Assembly (NCBI GenBank): GCA_045127595.1
Contig: JBGVQS010000027.1
Span: 1-64,000, forward strand
DNA: 64,000 bases
Reading direction: 5' to 3'
Source: Scatosoma sp045127595
GTDB taxonomy: Bacteria > Bacillota > Clostridia > Christensenellales > Borkfalkiaceae
Positions within the stretch are counted from its first letter, which is position 1. Each line of letters starts with the position of its first letter. Under the pieces are notes generated by a model, which was not told the origin of the DNA, searched no databases, and worked only from the letters and a program-made list of their open reading frames with translations. The position numbers and the translations under genes were made by a program. Shown piece by piece: positions 6,572 to 15,795 of this stretch.

Positions 6572-8314
6572 ATCAAACAAAATCAACAATTTTCAATATC
6601 GGTTTTACGAAAGAGGTTATTAGCCACGTGTTTGGCAATAACCTTTCTTTTTTGCTTTTTATGCGGTCGTTTTTTGTACGTACAGGTATTTTGGCAGGAA
6701 GAACTCAACTACCGCGCGCTCGATCAATGGACGAGAGAACTGCCTATCGTTGCCGAACGCGGCAGGATTACGGATAGGAACGGAGTGGTGCTCGCGGATA
6801 ATTCAACGGCGTATACCGTGTACGCGCGTTCCAATGCGGTAAAGGATAAGGAAAAGACGGCAAGCCTGCTTGCAAACGCGCTGTCAACCGACGAAGCAAA
6901 GCTGTATGAAAAGCTGACCAAGAAAAAAGCTTCGGAAATTACCGTTGCCAAAAAAGTGGAAAAGGCGCAGGTGGAAACTCTTTCTACCTTACAGCTCGAC
7001 GGCGTGTATTATTCTCGGGATAACGTGCGGTATTACCCGAAAGCGGACGCGCTTTGTCAGGTGCTTGGGTTCACTTCCACGGACAACGTGGGCACGACGG
7101 GGATAGAAAAATATTACGAAAAATATCTGTCGGGGAAGAATGGAGAGCTGTTATACGAAACGGATTTGATCGGGATTGACATTGAGGGCAGCGTTGCGAC
7201 CTATTTGCCTGCGGAAAACGGCTACAACGTCGAACTGACGATCGATTACGGTATACAGGAGCTTGTCGAAAGCGCCTTGCAAAAAACGGCAACGCAGTAT
7301 TCTCCCGTTTCAGCCGAGTGTGTTGTGCTCGACGTAAACACGTTTGAAGTGCTTGCTTTGGCAAACTATCCGTCCTACGATTTAAACGAGATTCCAAGGA
7401 ACGACGCGGAGCTTTTAAACGCATTGTCGCGAAACCGTTTGGTTTGCGATATTTACGAGCCCGGCTCGACGTTTAAAATTATTACGGCGGCGGCGAATTT
7501 GGAAGAATACTATAACGGAAACGTAAAGGCGTATTCTCCAAGCTACGTATTTCCAAGCTCACGAACGCGTTCGGTAGACGGCACGACGGTCAAATGCTGG
7601 AACAATCACGCCAACGGCAGACACAGCAATCAAACGCTTGCGGAAGCGTTGAACAATAGCTGTAACCCATGCTTTACAGATATGGCGCTTTCCATGGGTA
7701 CGGAAACCTTTTATAAATACTTATCCGCGTTTGGGTTCGGGCAAAAGACGGGGATAGATTACAGTGGGGAAGCCTATGGCTTGCTGATGCCCAAGCAAGC
7801 GGTACGGGCTTGTGATTTGGCAAGAATCGGGTTTGGTCAAACGGTAGCGGTTTCCGGGTTGCAACTTGCCTGCGCGACGGCTTCGGCGGTTAATGGAGGG
7901 TATTATTATACTCCGCATTTGGTCAAACGGATTTATGCGGAAGACGGCTATGAAGTTAAAAAAACGGAAACGCTTTTACAGCGGCGAACAATCGGGGAAA
8001 AGGCGTCGAAAACGATTGTGGAAATGTTAGAAGGCGTAGTCCGCGACGGCGGCGGTAAAAAAGCGTACGTAGACGGTTACCGTATCGGCGGCAAAACAGG
8101 AACGGCGCAAAAATACGAAGACGGACGAATTGCGGCGGGAAAATACGTTTCATCGTTCGTGGGATTTTTCCCTGCGAGCAGTCCAAAATATCTCGTTCTT
8201 GTGATTGTGGACGAACCGCAAGGCGCGTATTATGGTTCGGTGGTTGCCGCGCCGTGTGCAAAGGAGATTTTTGAAGGGATTATTTCTTTGAAAAATATGC
8301 CGCCGCTTGCATAA
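6572..8314 (+). CDS. ftsI: Division-specific penicillin-binding protein (FtsI/PBP2 class)
   Basis: Class B transpeptidase that cross-links septal peptidoglycan with FtsW. All active-site motifs are visible: STFK, the SCN triad in NNSCNPCF, and KTGTAQ. An N-terminal dimerisation domain (VAERGRITDRNG) precedes the transpeptidase domain; no PASTA domains follow. The start is uncertain. The only usual start codon is TTG 6632, which lacks a ribosome binding site and falls inside the membrane anchor. Ideal GGAG (6562-6565) sits 6 nt before ATC 6572, and the frame is open from there, adding a Lys/Arg-containing cytoplasmic tail (SVLRKRLL) before the anchor. I therefore place the start at ATC 6572 (ATT 6569 is possible). 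Confidence 0.9.
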   Translation: MKQNQQFSISVLRKRLLATCLAITFLFCFLCGRFLYVQVFWQEELNYRALDQWTRELPIVAERGRITDRNGVVLADNSTAYTVYARSNAVKDKEKTASLLANALSTDEAKLYEKLTKKKASEITVAKKVEKAQVETLSTLQLDGVYYSRDNVRYYPKADALCQVLGFTSTDNVGTTGIEKYYEKYLSGKNGELLYETDLIGIDIEGSVATYLPAENGYNVELTIDYGIQELVESALQKTATQYSPVSAECVVLDVNTFEVLALANYPSYDLNEIPRNDAELLNALSRNRLVCDIYEPGSTFKIITAAANLEEYYNGNVKAYSPSYVFPSSRTRSVDGTTVKCWNNHANGRHSNQTLAEALNNSCNPCFTDMALSMGTETFYKYLSAFGFGQKTGIDYSGEAYGLLMPKQAVRACDLARIGFGQTVAVSGLQLACATASAVNGGYYYTPHLVKRIYAEDGYEVKKTETLLQRRTIGEKASKTIVEMLEGVVRDGGGKKAYVDGYRIGGKTGTAQKYEDGRIAAGKYVSSFVGFFPASSPKYLVLVIVDEPQGAYYGSVVAAPCAKEIFEGIISLKNMPPLA

Positions 8315-8387
8315 TATTTTCTCGAACGAACATATACGGACAAGGTAACGAATATAGATAATATATATAATATAGGAAGGTGTAGTT

Positions 8388-9905
8388 ATGCTTTTATCGG
8401 TGCTTCTTGCGTCCGTAACGGGGATAAAAAAGATTGATAGCGGAAAAGAACATAAGGATGTGGAAATCACGTTTTTGTCTACGGATAGCAAGAAGAAACA
8501 AACAGGCGGTATGTTTATATGTCTTTGCGGAAATAATGCCGACGGGCATCAATATGCGCAAGAAGCGCTTGCAAACGGCGCGATTGCGATCGTTACGGAA
8601 AGAGCCTTGTCCTTGCCCGCGCACGCGATTCAAATACAAGTAAGCGATACAAGACTTGCTTTGGCGCAGATAAGCGCGGCGTTTTATCGAAATCCGTCGA
8701 AGTATATGCAAGTCATTGCTCTTACTGGCACAAACGGTAAAACGACGACGTCCTATCTGCTTGCTTCCATTTTAGAAAAAGCAGGCAAACGCGTGGGGGT
8801 AATCGGTACGCTTGGCGTTCGGTATGCAGGACGTTACTACCCGTCCGATCTGACGACGCCCGATCCGATCTATTTACAAAAAACGCTTGCGGAAATGCTT
8901 GCTTGCGGCATAGAATACGTCGTTATGGAAGTATCCGCCCATGCGCTCTATTACAAAAAAACGGACGGAATATATTTTACAGCGTGCATTTTTACCAACT
9001 TCACGCAGGACCACCTTGATTTTTTCAAGACGATGGAAGAATATAAACGTGCCAAGCAACGGCTTTTTTCTTTGGAGAGCTGCGGTAAAGCGATATTAAA
9101 CGGCGACGAAGAAACGGGGCGTGCTTTTGCGCGCTTACGCGAACGCGGGAGCGTCTTTGAGTGCGAGAAGCTTTTGGAAAGAAGAACGGTTTTTTACGGC
9201 TTGCATACGCCTGCGGACACCTTTGCGGTCATCACGGATGAAAGCTTGCACGGTTCGGAGTGTATGCTCAATTTAAACGATAAGCTTTGCCGCATTTCGC
9301 TTTCTCTTACGGGCAGGCATAACGTTTATAACGCTTTGGCGGCGGCGACTTGCGCGGCGGAACTCGGCATATCCGTTTCGTCGATTGCGGAAGGTCTTAA
9401 CGCGATAAAGACGGTAACGGGGCGTTTGGAACGGATAGGCAGTTATAACGGCGGAGAAATTTACGTGGATTTTGCGCATACGCCCGACGGACTTTCCAAA
9501 TGCTTAGACGCTTTGCGTGGGTATTGTAAAGGAAGATTGATTTGTTTGTTTGGCTGCGGCGGTAACCGCGATAAAAGCAAACGTCCTATCATGGGAGAAA
9601 CGGCGGCAAAAAAAGCGGATTTTTCCGTGCTGACGTCGGATAATCCAAGGTATGAAGATCCGCTGGATATTATTTCCGCAATCGAACGCGGACACCGTCG
9701 CTTTTCCGTCAAATACGTGGTTGTACCCGATCGAAAAAAAGCGATTTTCTATGCGATGGATATGTTGAAAACGGGGGATATATTACTCGTTGCAGGCAAG
9801 GGCGGAGAGGAATATCAAGAGATTATGGGTATAAAATACGAATTCAACGACAAAGATACTATTAAAACAGTTTTGGAACAGAAAGGAGAAACGCATTCAA
9901 TTTGA
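8388..9905 (+). CDS. murE: UDP-MurNAc-L-Ala-D-Glu:meso-diaminopimelate ligase
   Basis: Cytoplasmic Mur ligase that adds the third residue of the peptidoglycan stem peptide. Mur-family P-loop TGTNGKTTTSYLL near residue 112; ligase C-domain with VDFAHTPDGL; substrate motif DNPR (SDNPRYEDP near 415), characteristic of enzymes adding meso-diaminopimelate rather than lysine. 505 aa, start ATG 8388 behind AGGAAGGTG. It is separated from the PBP gene by 73 bp rich in AT without a clear promoter. murF, usually next, is missing. Confidence 0.96.
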   Translation: MLLSVLLASVTGIKKIDSGKEHKDVEITFLSTDSKKKQTGGMFICLCGNNADGHQYAQEALANGAIAIVTERALSLPAHAIQIQVSDTRLALAQISAAFYRNPSKYMQVIALTGTNGKTTTSYLLASILEKAGKRVGVIGTLGVRYAGRYYPSDLTTPDPIYLQKTLAEMLACGIEYVVMEVSAHALYYKKTDGIYFTACIFTNFTQDHLDFFKTMEEYKRAKQRLFSLESCGKAILNGDEETGRAFARLRERGSVFECEKLLERRTVFYGLHTPADTFAVITDESLHGSECMLNLNDKLCRISLSLTGRHNVYNALAAATCAAELGISVSSIAEGLNAIKTVTGRLERIGSYNGGEIYVDFAHTPDGLSKCLDALRGYCKGRLICLFGCGGNRDKSKRPIMGETAAKKADFSVLTSDNPRYEDPLDIISAIERGHRRFSVKYVVVPDRKKAIFYAMDMLKTGDILLVAGKGGEEYQEIMGIKYEFNDKDTIKTVLEQKGETHSI

Positions 9906-9914
9906 AGGCGTGGC

Positions 9915-10877
9915 GTGGGAAAGATGAAAGGATATTTTTATGCGGCGTTGGTTGCATTTGTACTCTCGTTTATATTTTGTAAATTGCTCATTCCGCTTTT
10001 AAGAAAAATGAAGGCGGGGCAAAATATATTATCTTACGTGAAGGAGCATCAAAAAAAGGGCGGTACGCCTACGATGGGCGGACTTGCGTTTGTAACGGCG
10101 GCGGTTATTTCCGCCGCAATTTTTATCAAAAAAGCGGATAGAACGGCGTTGCTTGTTTTGCTCATAGGCGTTTCGTATATGATTATCGGGCTTTTAGACG
10201 ATTTTTTGAAAAAACGCCACAAGCAAAACCTTGGCTTGCGTGCTTGGCAAAAGATGCTTTTTCAGGCGCTCGTTGCTCTGTTTTGCGGTATCTATGCCGT
10301 GCGCGCGGAGTTGACTTCGCTGCACATTCCCTTTACGAATAAGAGCATAGAAATAGGCGTATGGGCGTTTCCCTTGACGTTTTTTCTTTTCTTGGCAACG
10401 GTGAACGCCGTCAACTTAACGGACGGCTTGGACGGACTTGCGGCAGGCTCGTGCGTGCCGTATTTTCTTTGCATCGGCTTATTGATTCTTTTGCAGGGCG
10501 GAAATAAAAATATATCGACGGTTTCTTTTTGTCTTGTCGGCGCGCTTTTTGCGTATCTTTTCTTTAATGTTTCGCCCGCGTCAGTCTTCATGGGGGATAC
10601 CGGCTCTTTGGCGTTGGGCGGTTTTGCCGCGAGCATAGTCGCGTTCACGGGGAACGGTTTATACTTGGCGGTTATCGGGATAACTTTCGTGCTTTCAGTC
10701 ATATCCGTCATATTGCAGGTAATATATTATAAAGTAACGAAAGGGAAACGCATTTTTTTGATGTCGCCCATACACCACCATTTCCAGCAAAAAGGGTATT
10801 CTGAAAGTAAAATTGCTTATGCGTATAGCGCAATTACTTTCTTGCTTGGAGTATTGTGTATCGTTACGAGAATATAG
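9915..10877 (+). CDS. mraY: Phospho-N-acetylmuramoyl-pentapeptide transferase
   Basis: Integral membrane enzyme that transfers phospho-MurNAc-pentapeptide to undecaprenyl phosphate, forming lipid I. About ten membrane segments. Family motifs: KKGGTPTMGG near residue 45, LLDDFLKKRHKQNLGL near 90, NLTDGLDGLAAG near 165 and MSPIHHHFQQKG near 285. GTG 9915 is preceded by GAAGG at 6 nt; ATG 9924, three codons later, is an alternative. Lies 9 bp behind murE. Confidence 0.96.
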   Translation: MGKMKGYFYAALVAFVLSFIFCKLLIPLLRKMKAGQNILSYVKEHQKKGGTPTMGGLAFVTAAVISAAIFIKKADRTALLVLLIGVSYMIIGLLDDFLKKRHKQNLGLRAWQKMLFQALVALFCGIYAVRAELTSLHIPFTNKSIEIGVWAFPLTFFLFLATVNAVNLTDGLDGLAAGSCVPYFLCIGLLILLQGGNKNISTVSFCLVGALFAYLFFNVSPASVFMGDTGSLALGGFAASIVAFTGNGLYLAVIGITFVLSVISVILQVIYYKVTKGKRIFLMSPIHHHFQQKGYSESKIAYAYSAITFLLGVLCIVTRI

Positions 10878-10891
10878 AACGGAGTTTTTGT

Positions 10892-12403
10892 ATGTATCCT
10901 GCAAATCAAAGCTTTTTGGTGTTAGGGCTTTCGCGCTCGGGACGGGCTGCGGCGGAATTTTTACTTTCGAAAAATGCCGAAGTATATCTTTACGACGATA
11001 TGGAAACGGAGCGCGTGGAAAAGGAGCTTGACAGATTATCGGCGCAAGGCGGCAAAAGAGTGGACAAAGAAGCGCTAGCGCAAATGCCTGAAAAATGCGA
11101 CGTTTTGGTATTGAGTCCGGGGATTCCCATCGACCATCCGCTTGCGGTAGCTTTTCGGCGTAACCGCCGTGCGGTAATCGGGGAAAGTGAACTCGCGGCG
11201 CGTTTTATCCGTTGTCCGATTATTGCGGTAACGGGTACGAACGGCAAAACGACGACTGTTTCCATGCTTGCGGAAGTCCTGCAAAACTCGGGATTTCAAG
11301 CGCAAGCCTGCGGCAATATCGGAACGCCGCTTATCGAGTATTGCGACATGCCGACGGAAAGCTTTGCAGTAGCGGAAATTTCGAGCTTTCAGTTGGAAAC
11401 GCTCAACTCGCTCTGTCCGCATATCGCGGTGATTTTGAACGTTACGGAAGATCATCTCAACCGCCATTACAACATGGAAAACTACATATTTTTAAAGGCA
11501 AAGCTTTTGAAAAACTTGACGGAAAGCGAATATGCGGTACTCAATTACGACGATAAAACGGTGCGTGCGTTCTCGGAAAAAACGAAGGCGAAAATCGTAT
11601 ATTTTTCCGTTCGGGAACGGATAAAAGGCGCATATTACGAAAACGGAAATTTGTACTATTTAGACGAAAAAATATTGTCCGTTGCGGAGCTTCCGTCCGA
11701 GGGCTTGCATAACGTACAAAACGCTTTGGCGGTCATTGCCGCGGCAAAGCTCGTCGGGGTTTCTTCCAAAGATATTGCAAAAGCGCTGTCTTCCTTTAAG
11801 GGGATAAAGCATCGCATTGAAAAGGTTGCTACGATTGACGGAGTAACGTATATCGACGATTCCAAAGGCACGAACGTAGACGCTACGATTAAGGCTGTGG
11901 AAACAATGAAAACGGACACGGTCCTCTTGCTCGGCGGTAAAAATAAGGGATATGATTACGGTACGCTGTTTGCTACGCTGAATTTATCCAAGGTAAAACA
12001 CGCCGTTTTATACGGGGAAAACCGCTACGCGCTGTTAAAGGCTGCAAGAGAGTGCTCTTTTGACAGCGTTACCATTTGCGATGAGTTTTCTTTTGCCGTT
12101 CGAATAGCGGCTATGCGCGCGGAAGTCGGGCAAACGGTTTTGTTGAGTCCAGCGAGCGCAAGCTTTGATCAATTTGCAAGTTATGAAGAAAGGGGGGATA
12201 AATTTGCCGAAATCGTCGCAACGCTTGCAAAAGAAAAGGAAGAAAATAGAGAGGCGGCAGAACCTGAAGAAGAAACCGACGAAACAACCGACGAGGGAAT
12301 GGACGAGAGTATCGGCGAACAGCTTGACGAAAGAAAGGACGAAACAGCAGAGCTTTTCTCAAACGACGGTATTTTCTATTCAAGAACGGAAGAAACGGAA
12401 TAA
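10892..12403 (+). CDS. murD: UDP-MurNAc-L-alanine:D-glutamate ligase with acidic C-terminal tail
   Basis: Mur ligase that adds D-Glu to UDP-MurNAc-L-Ala. P-loop TGTNGKTTTVSML near residue 112; SSFQLETL and NVTEDHLNRH in the central domain; ligase domain ends at the expected SPASASFDQFASYEERGDKF. ATG 10892 is chosen because GGAG lies 7 nt upstream; GTG 10856 would overlap mraY. After the canonical end (about residue 445) there is an unusual Glu/Asp-rich tail of about 55 residues. The DNA of this tail also encodes the basic N-terminus of FtsW in another frame (200-bp overlap). Confidence 0.95.
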   Translation: MYPANQSFLVLGLSRSGRAAAEFLLSKNAEVYLYDDMETERVEKELDRLSAQGGKRVDKEALAQMPEKCDVLVLSPGIPIDHPLAVAFRRNRRAVIGESELAARFIRCPIIAVTGTNGKTTTVSMLAEVLQNSGFQAQACGNIGTPLIEYCDMPTESFAVAEISSFQLETLNSLCPHIAVILNVTEDHLNRHYNMENYIFLKAKLLKNLTESEYAVLNYDDKTVRAFSEKTKAKIVYFSVRERIKGAYYENGNLYYLDEKILSVAELPSEGLHNVQNALAVIAAAKLVGVSSKDIAKALSSFKGIKHRIEKVATIDGVTYIDDSKGTNVDATIKAVETMKTDTVLLLGGKNKGYDYGTLFATLNLSKVKHAVLYGENRYALLKAARECSFDSVTICDEFSFAVRIAAMRAEVGQTVLLSPASASFDQFASYEERGDKFAEIVATLAKEKEENREAAEPEEETDETTDEGMDESIGEQLDERKDETAELFSNDGIFYSRTEETE

Positions 12404-13541
12404 TTTCAAAGGGGACGTTTCCATTTTTATTTTGGTAACCTGCCTATCCGCATTCGGGGTATTGTCGGTATATTCCGCAAGCTCTTACGTTGCGAAAACG
12501 CAATACGGCGACGGCTTGTATTTTGTAAAAAAGCAGTTAATCGGGTTTGTGTTGGGTTTAGCGGCAATGCTGCTTTGCGGACGGCTACGTGTGGAAAAAC
12601 TCCGCGGTAAAAAAATGCGTTGGATCGCATTACTCCTACCCATGGTCTTGTTGAGTTTGGTTTTTGTGCCAGGGCTTGGTATCACAAATTACGGTGCGAC
12701 AAGGTGGATAGGGATAGGGGGGCTCACCTTACAGCCGTCCGAGCTTGCCAAATACGGGTTTGTTGTTTTTGCGGCTGCGTATATGTCGGATAATATGGGG
12801 AAGCTGCGCACGTTCAAAGGTGTTTTGCCCTTGCTGCTTGCAGGCGGCGGTATTTGCGTATTGATTATGTTAGAACCGAATATGTCAGTTACAATGTGCG
12901 TGGCGTTGCTCATGCTTGCCATGCTCTTTCTTGGTGGTATGAAAATGCAGCATTTTTTGCTGATTTTTTTGCCTGTTTTGTTGGCTGTACCCGTGATGAT
13001 TGCCGCCGAACCGTATAGATTATCTCGTTTGAGTGCCTTTTTAGATCCGTGGGAGAATCCGCGAGGAGAGGGGTATCAGCTCATTCAATCTCTCTATGCG
13101 CTTGGAAACGGCGGTTGGTTTGGGACGGGGATTTTTAAATCTCGGCAAAAATACCGGTTTTTACCCTTTGCGGAAAGTGATTTCATTCTTGCCATTATCG
13201 GGGAAGAGCTTGGGGCGGTAGGGATTATCGTACTCTTTCTGCTTTCCTTTTTACTTGTGGCGCGCGGCATAAAAACGGCGGCGCACGCAACAAATTTCTT
13301 TTCCTATTTAACTGCTTGCGGTATAACTTTGGTTTATGGAATACAAACGGTAATCAATGCTATGGTCGTCAGCGGCAGTATTCCGCCCACAGGTTTACCC
13401 CTTCCACTTATAAGTTCAGGTAATACTTCTTTGATTATTACAATGGCATCTTTCGGCGTTTTATATTCGATTTCAAAATCGGAGCAACGGGAATGTAAGG
13501 GGGAACAAATCGCAGGGAAGTTTTCATACAATAGAGCATAA
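12204..13541 (+). CDS. ftsW: Septal peptidoglycan polymerase FtsW (SEDS family)
   Basis: SEDS-family lipid II polymerase working with the division PBP. About ten membrane segments; hallmark motifs LSVYSASSY near residue 85, GATRWIGIGGLTLQPSELAK and, near the C-terminus, GSIPPTGLPLPLISSGNTS. TTG 12204 is the best start: AGGGGGG lies 6 nt upstream. This places the first 65 residues, a strongly basic Lys/Arg/Gln-rich tail, inside the end of murD. Most FtsW proteins begin near the first membrane segment, so this extension is unusual. No better start is present after the murD stop. The murG gene that normally follows is missing; murA follows instead. Confidence 0.93.
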   Translation: MPKSSQRLQKKRKKIERRQNLKKKPTKQPTREWTRVSANSLTKERTKQQSFSQTTVFSIQERKKRNNFKGDVSIFILVTCLSAFGVLSVYSASSYVAKTQYGDGLYFVKKQLIGFVLGLAAMLLCGRLRVEKLRGKKMRWIALLLPMVLLSLVFVPGLGITNYGATRWIGIGGLTLQPSELAKYGFVVFAAAYMSDNMGKLRTFKGVLPLLLAGGGICVLIMLEPNMSVTMCVALLMLAMLFLGGMKMQHFLLIFLPVLLAVPVMIAAEPYRLSRLSAFLDPWENPRGEGYQLIQSLYALGNGGWFGTGIFKSRQKYRFLPFAESDFILAIIGEELGAVGIIVLFLLSFLLVARGIKTAAHATNFFSYLTACGITLVYGIQTVINAMVVSGSIPPTGLPLPLISSGNTSLIITMASFGVLYSISKSEQRECKGEQIAGKFSYNRA

Positions 13542-13555
13542 GGAGCTTTATTCGT

Positions 13556-14812
13556 ATGGATAAATACATAATCAACGGCGGTCGAAAGCTGTACGGTTCA
13601 ATAAACATTCAAAGCGCGAAAAATACGGTTTTACCCCTTTTGGCGGCGTCCGTTTTAACGGACGAAGAAGTCAAAATTCATGCCGTGCCAATGATCAACG
13701 ACGTGGAAAATATGCTACGTATTTTAGGGGAAGTCGGTTGTAAAATAACGCGTAAAAAAGGCGCGGCGATTATCGACAGTTCCAACGCGATCTCTCACGA
13801 AATCCCTACGCGGCTCACCAAAGAGCTGCGTTCTTCCGTTTTTATGCTCGGTTCGGTTTTAACGCGCTTCAATCGCGCAAAAATATCCTATCCCGGCGGT
13901 TGCGACATCGGGCTTCGACCGATTGATTTGCATTTGTCGGGCTTAAAACAGCTTGGGGTTAGGATCGAAGAAAAGGACGGATATATAAACTGTTGCGCGG
14001 AAAAGCTGACGGGTGCGGAAATTTTGCTCGATTTTCCCAGCGTGGGCGCAACGGAGAATATTATGTTGGCCGCGGTCAAGGCGGACGGGATAACGGTAAT
14101 TAGGAACGCCGCAAAAGAACCGGAGATTATTGATTTGCAAAATTTCTTAAACGCGATGGGCGCGAACGTGCGCGGCGCGGGTGGGGGAACGATTGCAATT
14201 AAAGGTGTAAAAAAGTTGCACGGCGTAGAATATGTGCCGATAGGAGACCGCATTGAAGCGGGTACGTACTTGATTGCGGCGGCGTCTTGCGGCGGAGAAA
14301 TCGAAACGGAAGGGGTTTCTCATGAAAATATTGCGGCTCTTTTACATAAATTACGTCAAAACGGTTGCAAAATACATACAAAAAATGATAAAATATTATT
14401 GCGTAGCGACGGAAAGCTGAAATCGGTAGACATTGTGGAAACAATGCCTTTCCCTGGTTTTCCGACCGATTTACAGGCGCAATACGGCGCGCTTTGTACA
14501 ACGGCGAAGGGAACGACGTTGCTTGTGGAAAATCTTTTTGAAACGAGATACCGCTATGCCGCGGAATTAAAAAAGATGGGCGCGGACGTTACGGTGCGCG
14601 GCAGAACGGCTTGTATACGCGGTGTAAAAGGGTTGCACGGAGCGGATTTAACCGCGAGCGATCTTCGCGGCGGAGCGGCGCTTGTGCTTGCGGCGTTGAA
14701 AGCGGACGGGCAAAGTTCCGTATTCGATTTATCCCATATTGACAGGGGATATGCCGATTTTGAAGGAAAACTTCGAAAGCTCGGCGCGGATATACGGCGA
14801 ATTCGCGTATAA
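13556..14812 (+). CDS. murA: UDP-N-acetylglucosamine 1-carboxyvinyltransferase
   Basis: First committed step of peptidoglycan precursor synthesis, transferring enolpyruvate from PEP to UDP-GlcNAc. 418 aa, as expected. The catalytic Cys (C116, in GGCDIGLRPIDLHL) that is alkylated by fosfomycin is present. Other landmarks: SAKNTVLPLLAASVLTDEEV near residue 20, PIGDRIEAGTYL near 230, FPTDLQAQ near 300. Start ATG 13556 behind AGGAG. Placed between ftsW and ftsQ, where clostridia often carry murG-murC-murA. Confidence 0.97.
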   Translation: MDKYIINGGRKLYGSINIQSAKNTVLPLLAASVLTDEEVKIHAVPMINDVENMLRILGEVGCKITRKKGAAIIDSSNAISHEIPTRLTKELRSSVFMLGSVLTRFNRAKISYPGGCDIGLRPIDLHLSGLKQLGVRIEEKDGYINCCAEKLTGAEILLDFPSVGATENIMLAAVKADGITVIRNAAKEPEIIDLQNFLNAMGANVRGAGGGTIAIKGVKKLHGVEYVPIGDRIEAGTYLIAAASCGGEIETEGVSHENIAALLHKLRQNGCKIHTKNDKILLRSDGKLKSVDIVETMPFPGFPTDLQAQYGALCTTAKGTTLLVENLFETRYRYAAELKKMGADVTVRGRTACIRGVKGLHGADLTASDLRGGAALVLAALKADGQSSVFDLSHIDRGYADFEGKLRKLGADIRRIRV

Positions 14813-14855
14813 CGGCGTGTGTAATCGATTTAAAACAAATTGCAAAGGAAGAATT

Positions 14856-15644
14856 ATGGCGAAAAAAATTTTGACAATCGTACTGACGGTAATCGTCTTT
14901 ATATCCGTTGCGGTGCTCGGCGTATCTTCCATATGCCGCGTAAGCGAGATTACGATTAAATCGGAGTTCGTTTCCCCGGCGGCGCAAGCGGAAGAACAAG
15001 AAATGCTTGAACGCTTGGAAGACGCGTACGATAAAGAGAGTATGTTTTTAGTGAATCGGGAAAAATGCGAAGAAATCGTAGCGGATTATCCGCATTTCCG
15101 CATAACGAAATTCAAGAAATCTTTCCCCAACCGTATCGTCGTGTATCTTGCGGAAGACCCTGAAGTATATGCAATCCCCACGATAGAAAACGACGAAAAA
15201 TATTATATTTTGGGCGGGGACGGAACGGTGCTCGGGATACGCGATTCCAAGGAAAACCGTTTGGACGGCGAAGACAACGTATTCATTCGCGGCTTGACGC
15301 TCAGCGGCGAAAAGGGCGGTCAGCTTTCGGGGGACGCTCGCTATGAAAACGTATATGCCGTGTGCAGTGCACTCTCGGAAAGCCTTGGGGATATTCGTCA
15401 AAACGTTCTTTCCGTGTACGTGTACGACGAACAGCCTGAAATTTGCATTCGTATGCGAGAGGGCATCAATATCTACCTTGGCAATATTGCGGACAGACCG
15501 CAGGAAAAGGCAAAGCTTGCCATTGACAGATATTTGGAAATGGAAAGCTCCAAACGCTTGACGGGGTATATCGCAGTTTCAACAAACCGAGAGGGAACAC
15601 TAATTTTAGCGGACGGAACGGACGACGTTTTCAACCGAGAATAA
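14856..15644 (+). CDS. ftsQ: Division protein FtsQ/DivIB
   Basis: Bitopic membrane scaffold of the divisome. A short cytoplasmic MAKK is followed by a membrane segment (ILTIVLTVIVFISVAVLGV) and then a POTRA-type extracytoplasmic domain (KKSFPNRIVVYLAEDPEVYA is the conserved strand). ATG 14856 is preceded by AAGGA at 6 nt; a longer frame would overlap murA by over 70 bp. 262 aa. Last gene of the first dcw transcription unit: a terminator follows at 15664-15691. Confidence 0.88.
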   Translation: MAKKILTIVLTVIVFISVAVLGVSSICRVSEITIKSEFVSPAAQAEEQEMLERLEDAYDKESMFLVNREKCEEIVADYPHFRITKFKKSFPNRIVVYLAEDPEVYAIPTIENDEKYYILGGDGTVLGIRDSKENRLDGEDNVFIRGLTLSGEKGGQLSGDARYENVYAVCSALSESLGDIRQNVLSVYVYDEQPEICIRMREGINIYLGNIADRPQEKAKLAIDRYLEMESSKRLTGYIAVSTNREGTLILADGTDDVFNRE

Positions 15645-15663
15645 AATATCGGCTTTCATATGG

Positions 15664-15691
15664 AAAAACACGCAATTCAGCGTGTTTTTTT
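15664..15691 (+). terminator. Intrinsic terminator after ftsQ
   Basis: AAAAACACGC, loop AATTCA, GCGTGTTTTTTT: 10-bp stem with a T tract. Ends the mraZ-to-ftsQ unit. Confidence 0.88.
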
Positions 15692-15714
15692 GTCGCTTTT
15701 TTTCCGTTATATTC

Positions 15715-15743
15715 TTGACATTTGACAAGAAATGATATATAAT
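15715..15743 (+). promoter_or_regulatory. Promoter of ftsA-ftsZ
   Basis: TTGACA (15715-15720), 17-nt spacer, TATAAT (15738-15743): perfect consensus. A second TTGACA (15722-15727) overlaps the spacer at unsuitable distance. Confidence 0.88.
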
Positions 15744-15795
15744 GTAAGAAAGGTTTGTTTTTTGACCGAACGGCATATACGAAGCGGAGAAAAAT

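Noticed and set aside
7260..7275. TGTCGAA heptamers inside coding regions (ftsI, ftsK, U32 and ABC-F genes)
   Set aside because: Heptamers of this kind are expected several times by chance in 64 kb and these are not near promoters.
7071..7424. Long reading frames antisense to cell-wall genes (here and throughout the cluster)
   Set aside because: They mirror biased codons of the real genes, have no ribosome binding sites and no recognisable motifs.
10856..10891. Upstream GTG start for murD
   Set aside because: It would overlap mraY and has no ribosome binding site; ATG 10892 has GGAG at 7 nt.
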